The position numbers and the translations under genes are program-made. DNA of 64,000 bases from Pseudomonas sp. Tri1. GTDB lineage: Bacteria; Pseudomonadota; Gammaproteobacteria; Pseudomonadales; Pseudomonadaceae. Below are positions 34,938 through 42,621 of the stretch, piece by piece. Numbering within the stretch: position 1 is the stretch's first letter; each line of letters begins with the position of its first letter. The stretch spans positions 310,001 to 374,000 of the forward strand of contig NZ_CP072913.1 in NCBI RefSeq assembly GCF_017968885.1, written 5' to 3'. The notes under the pieces are model-generated. The model saw only the letters and a program-made list of their open reading frames with translations, was not told the origin of the DNA and did not search any database.

Positions 34938-35810
34938 TCACACGCGAGCATTCTCATAGATTCTGTCGTGACACTCAATGAAGGCGTTGAAGCGATCCTG
35001 TACATTCGGTTCCTTTCGACTAGTCCATGCTGCAGATGTCCGAATCACATTAACTGGCGGATTCATATCTGGCACGTGAGCAATGAACGACGTGGAGACT
35101 AGCACACCATCACATGCCCCTCGACTTGCTATACGTGCAAAGTGACGTTCATTTTCCCGTATAAATTTTGTATTAAACATATCAATACGCTGCTTGAGTT
35201 CAGTCGCTGTAGAAAATTCAAACAAAGGACCCCTGGGGAGAACATCATCTAGATTGAAGGCAATCACTCCTGGCTTTCCATGAGTTTTAAGTTGATTACA
35301 CCCCCCCTTGAAGGATTCTTGAACACTGGCTCTGGAATATATTTTCTTACATGCTATAGCGTACTCCCCGTAGCTCTCGCCAAGAGACACTACTAAATCC
35401 GGCTCTTCGAAAGAAACGGATACGCCTCCTAGTTTGAAGCGTCTATACAAATCAAGCTCCCATAACGCATCCTTTCCATTAGACTCTTGTCGGGTGCCAA
35501 GATTCATGTCGCTCGTCGTAATACGATGAATCGCCTCCTGCGCTCCAATTTCATCTAGCACGGCCTCGACAGCGTTGAGTATACGTATAGCCTCAGTGGA
35601 CTTAATAAACGATATATGCCACTGTCTTTTATTCAGATTCTCTGATTTTTGAGCTATCCGGCGTATTGAGGAAAACAACGAGCCAAGCGCGCTACCGGAG
35701 TGGCACTTTAATCGGCGCACAGCGAATGCCTCCTCCACCCGCGAGAGCGTTTCAATCACGTTCTTGTAATCAAAAAAAATTTGAGCTGGCTTATCTTCTT
35801 TTTTGCTCAT
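34938..35810 (-). CDS. PD-(D/E)xK-like protein of unknown function
   Basis: This protein of about 290 residues starts MSKKEDK at ATG 35810; a TTG at 35828 is an alternative, and neither has a strong ribosome site. A nuclease-like core is suggested by 'ALWELDLYRRFK' (E118), 'FEEPDLVVSL' (D138) and 'YAIACKKIYS' (K155/K156), the E...D...xxK spacing of PD-(D/E)xK enzymes, with Cys where the acidic residue often stands. No other domain is recognised. It is convergent with the helicase-nuclease gene inside the island and AT-richer than the core. A restriction or defence role is an inference from place and motif. Confidence 0.6.
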   Translation of the reverse strand: MSKKEDKPAQIFFDYKNVIETLSRVEEAFAVRRLKCHSGSALGSLFSSIRRIAQKSENLNKRQWHISFIKSTEAIRILNAVEAVLDEIGAQEAIHRITTSDMNLGTRQESNGKDALWELDLYRRFKLGGVSVSFEEPDLVVSLGESYGEYAIACKKIYSRASVQESFKGGCNQLKTHGKPGVIAFNLDDVLPRGPLFEFSTATELKQRIDMFNTKFIRENERHFARIASRGACDGVLVSTSFIAHVPDMNPPVNVIRTSAAWTSRKEPNVQDRFNAFIECHDRIYENARV

Positions 35811-36120
35811 ACCAAACACCGCTATCAATGTTGAGAGGAAGCTATCATTGATGTAGCTGGAATGGAATTAGGATTTACCACTTTTAGTTAAAATGCTGTC
35901 TCTCAGAAAAAGCGAGAAGAAATTGGAGCTCTGCATCCCCTGATGACTGATCAATAGATCAGGGTAGGAATGGCTGTCTACTGCTCCACACAGATCTGTG
36001 CTAGGAGCTTTAATGTGAGGTTCATGGAGCGGTTACACTGTAGCGATACAGGAACTCTAGATATCTCGCTCCGCTTCTTGCTAATTGCTGATGGCGATAT
36101 CCAATAGCACCAGGTCGCAA
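35811..36120. other. island spacer, no gene seen
   Basis: About 310 AT-rich bases lie between the PD-(D/E)xK-like gene and the integrase-associated gene. No open frame of meaning, RNA gene or strong hairpin is recognised. Confidence 0.4.
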
Positions 36121-36396
36121 TTAAAGATAGAAAAGCCATGACGTGCCTAGACGTCGAGCGAGCAGACGGAGCGTTAGCAGGTAGTAGTAACTTGTCGCCT
36201 CACTGCGGTGGCTAAGGTGGTGCTTGAGAAACCAGGTCACATCCTTTTTCTGCCAAGCCCAAGGCGTTTCTAGTTGCCAGCGCTTCGCAATTTTGGCCTG
36301 GATGATTTTTGTCTGTCGCACATGGCGTTGCCGGGTTGCGTGCGAGCCGGTCAGAACGCCAGCCAAGAACAAATCCATATCGAATGGCTTGCTCAT
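36121..36396 (-). CDS. integrase-associated small protein
   Basis: A 91-residue frame starts 'MSKPFDMDLFLAGVLTGSHATRQRH' in two parts and looks helical and basic, like the core-binding part of tyrosine recombinases. It begins inside the stop codon of an integrase C-terminal remnant (ATGA, 36393-36396), so it was once translated with the integrase. Its role is unknown; with the integrase broken it may no longer function. Confidence 0.5.
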   Translation of the reverse strand: MSKPFDMDLFLAGVLTGSHATRQRHVRQTKIIQAKIAKRWQLETPWAWQKKDVTWFLKHHLSHRSEATSYYYLLTLRLLARRLGTSWLFYL

Positions 36397-36549
36397 GCCT
36401 GTCCTCCAATATAGGCAGCAGCTACGTCGATCCGACCGTGTCCCAGCTCATAGCTGATTTGTCTCCGGGCCTCGCGATCAAGGTTGCGATCGACCTGGCA
36501 ACATCCACCGCCGTTGATAGGTGCGCGGTGTTGGGTGTTTTGCTCATAG
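36393..36549 (-). pseudogene. tyrosine integrase, C-terminal remnant
   Basis: The frame ends 'DREARRQISYELGHGRIDVAAAYIGGQA'-like, split as 'DREARRQISYELGHGR' and 'IDVAAAYIGG'. This is the C-terminal catalytic box of an integrase (LGHGR...Y). Only about 45 codons remain; upstream the frame is cut by the inverted-repeat element at 36550. The loss of the rest means the island cannot excise with its own enzyme. Confidence 0.6.
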
Positions 36550-36627
36550 TAAAACGGGGACAGACCACGATTAATTGGGTATCTGCACATTCATTTAAGA
36601 TAGGAATCGTGGTCTGTCCCCGTTTTA
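36550..36627. mobile_element. 78-bp inverted-repeat element (MITE/REPIN-like), copy 1
   Basis: Perfect 23-bp terminal inverted repeats (taaaacggggacagaccacg+att and its complement) surround a 32-base centre. A copy differing by one substitution and one extra A lies at 37881-37959 in the same orientation. The 'cgtggtctgtccccgttt' end is known from short repeats linked to REP-associated Y1 transposases, but no transposase is in this window. It interrupts the integrase remnant. Confidence 0.8.
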
Positions 36628-36643
36628 ATGACCTCCAAAAAAA

Positions 36644-36670
36644 TTGTCCCCGTTTTAGTCCCCGTTTTAG
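36644..36670. repeat. two tandem half-ends of the same element
   Basis: 'gtccccgttttag' occurs twice in direct tandem (about 12-bp period) just right of copy 1 and matches the outer end of its inverted repeat. This suggests earlier insertions or slippage at the same place. Confidence 0.65.
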
Positions 36671-36677
36671 GCAAAAT

Positions 36678-37514
36678 CTAAATCTGTCCGCCGCCCATTT
36701 CTCTAACGTGATCAACAGCTCTTGCTAACTTGATAGCAGAGGTCCTTGGTATGTCACTCACATGCTCTTCTAAAATTTTATGAGTTCGTACGGTGTTGCG
36801 AAAATCAGGGTCGCTTTGATCAGATATATACCAGAATAGCAGTGCAAATAATTCATCTTGTGTTACTTGTGTTTTTAATAGTTCGATATAAGTGTCCTCT
36901 TCGTCATTTAAATGTTGTAGTTTGTCGATTGATTCGATTATTTTGATAGTCGATCTGACGAATTGTTGAATATGCTTTTGTTCGCCAGAGAAATAATCGT
37001 TTGCTGTGTCCATGTACGCAGTATTGAAACTTTGTGTTACCACAGATTGTCCGCGGGCCAAGAACGGCTCTAGCCCTCGAAGGGCGTCTGCTCTCATTAG
37101 GGCAAACGCTGCAGCCCCTCTCAGTTCGCCATCTTTTGTTACGAAGCGATCTGCCATTGAACGATACAGTTCTATAAGTTTATACGCTTGCGAGTCGCGT
37201 AGCTGTCTTGATGCTATAGCTATCTGGTTTTCCTGGCTATTTATGGAGCGGCTAGATATTGCTAAGTTTTTTTTTATTGAGATGTTATTTCTGCGGGCAT
37301 CGTCTGACTGTCTTTTTAGAGTGATGTAAATAAAGTAAACGCTTGCCATTGCAGCAATAGGGTTTAGTAATCCACCCACAAAATCGCCATATTCCCCCCA
37401 GGCCGTGGTGCTTCCCGAAAATCCCCATCCAAATTTCCACAAGTAGCCGAGATTAACTACGCCTACGATTGCTATAGCAATCGCTATTGGTGCGAAATCC
37501 TTCACCCTCCGCAT
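36678..37514 (-). CDS. putAbiC-like phage abortive-infection membrane protein
   Basis: This 278-residue protein has two N-terminal transmembrane helices (about residues 8-27 and 50-67). Between them is 'WGEYGDFVGGLLNPI' (39-53), the signature of the putative phage abortive infection protein family. A coiled-coil linker and a helical cytoplasmic domain follow, with 'LFALLFWYISDQSD' late in the protein. The start is ATG 37514 with GGGAGG 6 bases before it; a longer frame to 37631 has no better start. It lies exactly between the two inverted-repeat elements. Family members kill or arrest the infected cell; the trigger is unknown. Confidence 0.65.
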   Translation of the reverse strand: MRRVKDFAPIAIAIAIVGVVNLGYLWKFGWGFSGSTTAWGEYGDFVGGLLNPIAAMASVYFIYITLKRQSDDARRNNISIKKNLAISSRSINSQENQIAIASRQLRDSQAYKLIELYRSMADRFVTKDGELRGAAAFALMRADALRGLEPFLARGQSVVTQSFNTAYMDTANDYFSGEQKHIQQFVRSTIKIIESIDKLQHLNDEEDTYIELLKTQVTQDELFALLFWYISDQSDPDFRNTVRTHKILEEHVSDIPRTSAIKLARAVDHVREMGGGQI

Positions 37515-37880
37515 CTCTACCTCCCTCATCCCTAGCTGTTTTTTTGATATTGCCCCAGGGGACGGGATCCAACAACGATTGCCGACAGGCAAGAAGTAAC
37601 GGCCCCCCCAAAAAAAGTGCTCAAAAATCACTTATCCCCCTCCCGCCGACGGGCCTTGCGTCCTTTTTTGTGCAAATTCGAAAGTAGTGCAAACGACCCT
37701 GCAGCTCAGGCTGGCCGTGGAGGTTCACAGGCGATCTCTCATTTTACGTTTTGCAAATTTTGGAAGAAAAGTGCAGCCCGGTTGTACCGCGGGGCTATGT
37801 ATAGCCTTGGGCGGGCATCGCTGCAGCCCCCGGTTCTGCTGGGCGAAAAGCTGGAAAACGTCGGTTTGAGCGATTTTTCA
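37515..37880. other. spacer between the putAbiC-like gene and element copy 2
   Basis: No gene is supported. It must contain the promoter of the putAbiC-like gene. A C/G homopolymer-rich patch (37600-37640) and some AT-rich patches are seen. Confidence 0.35.
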
Positions 37881-37959
37881 GTAAAAACGGGGACAGACCA
37901 CGATTAATTGGGCATCTGCACATTCATTTAAGATAGGAATCGTGGTCTGTCCCCGTTTT
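37881..37959. mobile_element. 79-bp inverted-repeat element, copy 2
   Basis: This has the same 23-bp terminal inverted repeats and centre as copy 1, with C for T in the centre and one extra A at the left end. Both copies face the same way, 1.33 kb apart. The right flank 'ctcatac' resembles the left flank 'ctcatag' of copy 1. The next 230 bases before the Abi_2 gene stop hold no feature. Confidence 0.8.
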
Positions 37960-38190
37960 ACTCATACTCACAGCGGCTTTCCCGATCTTTTTCACGTCTG
38001 TGGATAATTCGGGCAAGGCTCGGATTTTGGGGATTCTGCGGCTGTGGATGAAATTATCCACCGGTGAAATCATTGGTTTCGCGGAAAGTTGCGTGGACTA
38101 TTGATTTTTAAGGGGAATTTGTTGGGGCGACCACGATTTTTGGCTGGAATGATGAAACAGGGAATTAACCGCAGTCTATTTCTAGTTTCT

Positions 38191-39180
38191 CTACGCTAGG
38201 CGCCATTGCTGTTGATCTTTCCAATCATTTGGAAATCCCATGAGCCTCAAATAATTCAGTTCCTGCTGATCCATGATTTCGGCCAGGCGAAGCTTCCACT
38301 GGCTGTCTGGGCTGATCAAGTCGGTTAGGTAGGCCAGCATCGTCAATACGACGTATAGCCGCTGTTTGGGCTGAGGCTGGTCGGCGGGGGCAGTGGGAAT
38401 GGTCCATTCTTTAGGTAAGGATGGTCGAATCGAGAGTTCTCGGTTCCATAGCCGTGAGTGATGGGCACAGCAGTTGCGAATAAAGGTCAGCGTGTGGAGC
38501 CAGGAGGCCAATACTTCGAAGGGCAGGCTGAATCTGGTGGCGATAGCTTTCTTGTCGGCGCTTTTGCCTATGGCATTGAAGAGGGTAGATACCGTCCCAA
38601 GGCTGAGTTCTTCCAGGACCGCCCAAGCGGGTGGCAGCTCAGGGGAGGCATAGGTTGCACCGTAATATCGGAAGTAGTTGTCACGCATGCGGTTTTCTAT
38701 CCGCTGTTGTTGGAGCCCATCGGCTTGCCGACCCTTTTTGATGCGGTCGATATCACGTCTGAGTTTGCTGCGTTCCTTAGTCAATTGCTCCCGCAACGGA
38801 CGCAACAGATCGGGGTGTGAGTATGACGAGGAGAAGACTGACGCGTCAGCTATCCAGTCAGGCCCGTACTTAGGGCACATATGATTGCTGATAGTCGCTC
38901 GTATGGCGACTTCGACACGTTCGATGGCATCCATGGTGATGCGCCGCAAGGAACCATCGAAGCGGTAGATATCGACGATTGCCTTCAGTGTGCTGCCGGG
39001 CTTGAAAGTATGTTCAGGGTCTGGCTCCTGAAAGGGGCGCATGTAGGGACTCAGGCGAAACAGCGTGACCACTTCGAGAAAACGCATGGCTCGATCATCG
39101 TTGACGATGTGCAAACCTCGTTGCTTTAGCAGTTCCAATTGCTGTTCTACGCTGAGAGCCGGCTTGTCGAAGGGCCTCAT
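38191..39180 (-). CDS. Abi_2/AbiF-family abortive infection protein with HEPN-type motif
   Basis: This 329-residue protein has the N-terminal Abi_2 pattern 'FDKPALSVEQQLELLKQRGL' followed by 'RFLEVVTLFRLSPYMRPF', then 'MDAIERVEVAIRATISNHM'. The ribonuclease-type HEPN motif R235-N-C-C-A-H240 stands in 'FIRNCCAHHSRLWN'. HEPN proteins of this family are RNases that halt growth on phage attack. The start is ATG 39180 with GGAG 8 bases upstream. A promoter and a hairpin-terminated short transcript lie immediately upstream (39197-39292), suggesting a paired RNA antitoxin. It is the island gene nearest to tRNA-Thr. Confidence 0.85.
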   Translation of the reverse strand: MRPFDKPALSVEQQLELLKQRGLHIVNDDRAMRFLEVVTLFRLSPYMRPFQEPDPEHTFKPGSTLKAIVDIYRFDGSLRRITMDAIERVEVAIRATISNHMCPKYGPDWIADASVFSSSYSHPDLLRPLREQLTKERSKLRRDIDRIKKGRQADGLQQQRIENRMRDNYFRYYGATYASPELPPAWAVLEELSLGTVSTLFNAIGKSADKKAIATRFSLPFEVLASWLHTLTFIRNCCAHHSRLWNRELSIRPSLPKEWTIPTAPADQPQPKQRLYVVLTMLAYLTDLISPDSQWKLRLAEIMDQQELNYLRLMGFPNDWKDQQQWRLA

Positions 39181-39196
39181 GTAGTTTTCTCCGGGC

Positions 39197-39258
39197 AAAA
39201 AAAACCCGCACGATTTGAGCTTGCTGACTGGGTCAACCTAGGCTTGGCGGGTGTGTTG
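39197..39258 (-). ncRNA. candidate small RNA upstream of the Abi_2 gene (possible RNA antitoxin)
   Basis: Transcription from the promoter at 39292-39265 would start near 39258. About 6 bases in, 'acccgc' (39252-39247) pairs with 'gcgggt' (39209-39204). The last arm runs directly into eight T residues (39204-39197), a good Rho-independent terminator. The 37-base interior contains 'ggttga' and 'gctcaa', which could pair and make a compact fold or pseudoknot. The Abi_2 ribosome site begins only 5 bases after the T-run, so toxin mRNA would arise by read-through, as in type III toxin-antitoxin loci. Structured RNAs next to abiF-type genes have been reported by others; identity with that motif is not checked. 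Confidence 0.6.
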
Positions 39259-39264
39259 GGGTGC

Positions 39265-39292
39265 ATTATAGGTCGGTGCAAGAGACCGTCAA
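39265..39292 (-). promoter_or_regulatory. strong sigma-70 promoter for the small RNA and Abi_2 gene
   Basis: TTGACG (39292-39287) and a perfect TATAAT (39270-39265) are separated by 16 bases on the minus strand. It is the best sigma-70 promoter match I see in the window. Confidence 0.75.
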
Positions 39293-39402
39293 CGTTTGTA
39301 CTGACGTGAAATTGTAACGGGTAGGAGCGCAGGCAAGGTTTGGTCTGTCGATGCTGATAAGGCGATATCGGTCTTATCCAGCTCCTAGGAACGTTCAACC
39401 TC

Positions 39403-39448
39403 CAGAAACAACAAAGCCCTCGCATTTCTGCGAGGGCTTCGTTTTGTA

Positions 39449-39471
<23 letters not shown>
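39403..39471. repeat. att-like direct repeat at tRNA-Thr, right end of the island
   Basis: This 69-base sequence spans the last 23 bases of tRNA-Thr, its terminator and a little beyond. It is repeated at 30994-31061. The two copies bound about 8.4 kb of island. Confidence 0.85.
39410..39438 (-). terminator. tRNA-Thr terminator
   Basis: The stem 'aagccctcgca' / 'tgcgagggctt' with a 4-base-class loop stands 11 bp behind the tRNA 3' end on the minus strand, followed by 'tgttgtttc'. The same hairpin is present in the left repeat. Confidence 0.75.
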
Positions 39472-39524
<53 letters not shown>

Positions 39525-39950
39525 GTGTGGGCGACGATTATAGCGACTGGGGGCGTTCTGTAAACCCCTGAATTCTGACTATTTTTGCATGGGGCTCGAG
39601 GCGTTGCAGAGTGGCGGTGATATCCAAGGGGGCAGGTGGGTGAAGTCCATACTGCGCGATACCGTGGGCTGTTGTACTACGCAGGGTTCCAGACGTAACG
39701 ACAGGCCCCGGGCCGTACCGAATTCGACGGTTATGTCGTTTCGCTCAGATGCTTATGCACAATGGGAAGGACGAAGCGCGTGGCACCTTGCGATTTTGTG
39801 ACAGCTTTCTCGTTTGCTCGCAAATACCTGTTTTCATGGTTTTTTATCCATGTGAACAAAAAACGACCAGCCCTGAATCGGTCAGGAAATCGCGAATTTC
39901 TTGAATCCGGACATATTCCATCAACAGAGTTATCCACAGGCTGTTTCGCC
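39525..39950. other. intergenic region right of tRNA-Thr
   Basis: About 425 bases contain only weak open frames (for example 39589-39801) with no recognisable protein. The tRNA promoter must lie at its left end. No repeat or other RNA is recognised. Confidence 0.4.
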
Positions 39951-41183
39951 TCAGTAACGCTCTGCCAGCAACATCAGGTTTCGTGGCGTCAGGGGCATTT
40001 CGCAGAAGGTGCCGAGGCGAACGTCGTAACCTTTTTGAGTGAGCAAAAGCGCTCGATCCAGTACCAGCCACAGTTCCAACGGGCGTCGGAAAAGGCCTCT
40101 CACCAATTCCAGATTGCGCACCTCGGCCAGGCGTTGGTGGCCCGCCGCTTCCAATGCGGCCCAATCCGGTGAGCCGACTGTGGATAAGTCCTTCAGGGCT
40201 GCCAGATCAACGCAGTACTGAGAGAAGGATTTTTCCAGCCAGGCACTGGGTAATGAGGGGGTAGGCAGGTAGTCGTCGCTTTCTCTGATCTGCCGCTGCA
40301 GCAGGTCGAAGCCCAGGCGCCAGGCCATGGACTGGTCCCGTTGCCGTCGGACGCGTGCGCCAGCGGTGACGGTTTCGCTCATTGGCAGGCCCAGATCGTC
40401 GAGCGACAGGTGTAGGGCGGAGCCAAAGGCTGCGTCGGACAGCGGTTGATATTGTTCGGTGCCGATGCGGTTGTAGCAGCACGGAGCGATAGCCAGTTGT
40501 CCACAACCGGTGGCGCTCGCCAAGTGCATCAGGCGCACATGCAGGTCGCCACAGGCGTGCAGGGCCACGGGTGTGTGTTCGGGGCGGATCGCCTGGGCTG
40601 CGTCTGCCGCCAACACGTCTTGGCGCAGGTGTGTGGCGGGCAAGTGATGGCGTTGGCTCAGTTGCTGGCCGCTGGCGACCAGGGCCGGGTCGTATTCCAG
40701 GCAGGTCAGTTGTTGTTCGCCGTGCAGCAGGCGTCGGCCGAGATGGCCTTTGCCGGCGCACCAGTCCAGCCAATGAGTCGGTTCTATGGCGAAGCGCAGG
40801 CGGCTGGCGAATGCCTCGATTTGCTGCCACTTGCGACCGGGTACGTCGACGTTGAGGCGGTGGGCCGGCGCTTCAAGCACTTTGGCCGGTAATTGTGCGA
40901 CGGCACTCAATGCGCGGGAAAGCGCTGCCAGTTCCGGAAATGGCGCTGGCGCGTCTTCAATCAACCACGGCTGATGATGGTCGTTTTCCGCAGCCTCCAG
41001 CGAACGCTGGCGTAGCCATTGGGCCAGTTCCGGGTGGGACTTTTCCCAGGGCAGCTGTAGATGGGTGAACGGACGCGGTTTCCACAGGGCCTGGTGCTCC
41101 GTGAGAAAAGCGTCCAACGTGGTGAAACGAGCGAGCAGCGCCTCGCCCGTCAGCACGCCGCTGTCAGCGTCCTTGGCAGGCAT
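39951..41183 (-). CDS. SAM-dependent methyltransferase
   Basis: This 410-residue protein has a class I methyltransferase domain in the middle: 'HWLDWCAGKGHLGRRLLHGE' (motif I, about residues 138-157), 'LTCLEYDP' (acidic end of strand 2), 'VALHACGDLHVRLM' and 'IAPCCYNRIG'. The 'HACGD...PCCYN' pattern resembles the TRM13-like methyltransferase group, suggesting an RNA or small-molecule substrate. Its first 20 bases overlap the end of the upstream ABC permease gene, so it may be the last gene of that operon. Confidence 0.75.
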   Translation of the reverse strand: MPAKDADSGVLTGEALLARFTTLDAFLTEHQALWKPRPFTHLQLPWEKSHPELAQWLRQRSLEAAENDHHQPWLIEDAPAPFPELAALSRALSAVAQLPAKVLEAPAHRLNVDVPGRKWQQIEAFASRLRFAIEPTHWLDWCAGKGHLGRRLLHGEQQLTCLEYDPALVASGQQLSQRHHLPATHLRQDVLAADAAQAIRPEHTPVALHACGDLHVRLMHLASATGCGQLAIAPCCYNRIGTEQYQPLSDAAFGSALHLSLDDLGLPMSETVTAGARVRRQRDQSMAWRLGFDLLQRQIRESDDYLPTPSLPSAWLEKSFSQYCVDLAALKDLSTVGSPDWAALEAAGHQRLAEVRNLELVRGLFRRPLELWLVLDRALLLTQKGYDVRLGTFCEMPLTPRNLMLLAERY

Positions 41184-41853
41184 CGACGCGCAACCAGCGC
41201 TCCAGTTGCTTGAAGCCTTGCACCAACAGGAACGACATCACCAGGTAGAACATGCCAGCCGCGAAGAAGATCTCCACCGGCAGGTAAGTCCGGGCAATGA
41301 TGGTGCGGGCCATGCCGGTGAGTTCCAGCAAGGTCACGGTGCTCGCCAGGGCGCTGGCCTTGAGCATCAGGATCACTTCGTTGCTGTAGGCCGGCAGGCC
41401 GATGCGCGCGGCGCGGGGTAGCATGATGTAGAGCAGCGCCTTGGGCCGCGACATGCCCAGGGCTCGCGCGGCTTCGATCTCGCCCCGTGGGATGGCCTGG
41501 ATTGCGCCACGCAGGATTTCGGCGATGTATGCGGCGGTGTGCAGAGTCATGGTGGCGGTGGCACACCAGAATGGATCGCGCAGGTATGGCCACAACACGC
41601 TGCTGCGCACGGCATCGAATTGCGCCAGGCCGTAGTAGACCAGGAACAGTTGAACCAATAACGGCGTGCCACGGAAAAAGAAGATGTAGGCGTAGGGCAG
41701 CGCCCGCACGTACCACAGGCGTGAAGAACGGGCGATGCCCAGTGGAATCGCCAGCAGCAGGCCGGCGATCACGGCGATGGCCACCAGCTCCAGGGTCAGT
41801 GTGGCGCCCTGGGCCAGCTTCGGCAGCCACTTGATGATGACGTCCCAGTTCAT
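41164..41853 (-). CDS. polar amino-acid ABC transporter permease (HisM type)
   Basis: This 229-residue inner-membrane permease has five or so helices. The EAA loop reads 'GEIEAARALGMSRPKALLYIMLPRA', given here in one family-typical block from about residue 132, and 'FFFRGTPLLVQLFLVYYG' precedes it. The start is ATG 41853, overlapping the stop of the other permease as ATGA; an open frame to 42231 mirrors that gene. It forms the channel with the HisQ-type permease. Confidence 0.9.
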   Translation of the reverse strand: MNWDVIIKWLPKLAQGATLTLELVAIAVIAGLLLAIPLGIARSSRLWYVRALPYAYIFFFRGTPLLVQLFLVYYGLAQFDAVRSSVLWPYLRDPFWCATATMTLHTAAYIAEILRGAIQAIPRGEIEAARALGMSRPKALLYIMLPRAARIGLPAYSNEVILMLKASALASTVTLLELTGMARTIIARTYLPVEIFFAAGMFYLVMSFLLVQGFKQLERWLRVDACQGR

Positions 41854-42545
41854 TGGGTGCTCCTGGTAAATCCACGGGCGGCGCGTCGTTCCAGCAGGTG
41901 CATGCCGATCATGGCGAGCACCGTCAGCCCCAGGTACATGAATGCGGCCACCGTATAGAAGGTGAACGGTTGCTTGGACACGGTCACGCCGATTTGCGCG
42001 TGGCGCATGATTTCTTCCAGGCCGATCACCGAGACCAGCGCCGTGTCTTTCATCAGAATCATGAACAGGTTGCCCAGGCCGGGCAGCGCGATGCGCCACA
42101 TCTGCGGCAGGATCAACCGGGTGAAGATCCGCCACTTCGACAGGCCCAAGGCTACGCCGGCTTCGCGATGGCCCTTGGGAATCGCCAGGATCGCGCCGCG
42201 AAACACTTCCGTGGCGTAGGCGCCAAAGCACAGCCCCAGGGCGATGACGCCGGCGGCGAATGCGTCAAGGGCCAGCTCAGGGTTGCCGAAGTACTCGCCC
42301 AAGGCGCGCATCAGGTTGACGGTACCGAAGTAGATCAGCAGCACCCAGAGCAATTCCGGAATACCGCGCACCAGTGTCGAATACGTGCCGCCAAGCCATT
42401 GCAGCGGCTTGTACGGGGAGGTCTTGGCCAAGGCGCCGAGCAGGCCGAGCAGCAGCCCAAGGCACAGGGCCGAGAGCGCCAATTTGACGGTCATCAGCGC
42501 GCCGGCGGCGAGCGCCGGGCCGAATCCGTAGAGATCGATCATCAT
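41850..42545 (-). CDS. polar amino-acid ABC transporter permease (HisQ type)
   Basis: This 231-residue permease has 'TLVRGIPELLWVLLIYFG' near residue 57 and the EAA loop 'GHREAGVALGLSKWRIFTRL', which contacts the ATPase. Start codons at 42545 or 42542 are equally possible. It overlaps the HisM-type gene by 4 bp and lies 76 bp after the binding-protein gene. Confidence 0.9.
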   Translation of the reverse strand: MMIDLYGFGPALAAGALMTVKLALSALCLGLLLGLLGALAKTSPYKPLQWLGGTYSTLVRGIPELLWVLLIYFGTVNLMRALGEYFGNPELALDAFAAGVIALGLCFGAYATEVFRGAILAIPKGHREAGVALGLSKWRIFTRLILPQMWRIALPGLGNLFMILMKDTALVSVIGLEEIMRHAQIGVTVSKQPFTFYTVAAFMYLGLTVLAMIGMHLLERRAARGFTRSTQ

Positions 42546-42621
42546 GGGTGTGTGTTCATATCGCGGCAGGCTTTGCTAAGGACCGGTGCTGCAAGAGCGG
42601 CACCGGCCAGGCACGTCAGGA

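Noticed and set aside
36422..36715. 97-codon frame on the - strand across element copy 1
   Set aside because: Made of translated repeat sequence ('LKRGQ' repeats) with no ribosome site.
39589..39801. 70-codon gene right of tRNA-Thr
   Set aside because: No ribosome site and no recognisable protein features.
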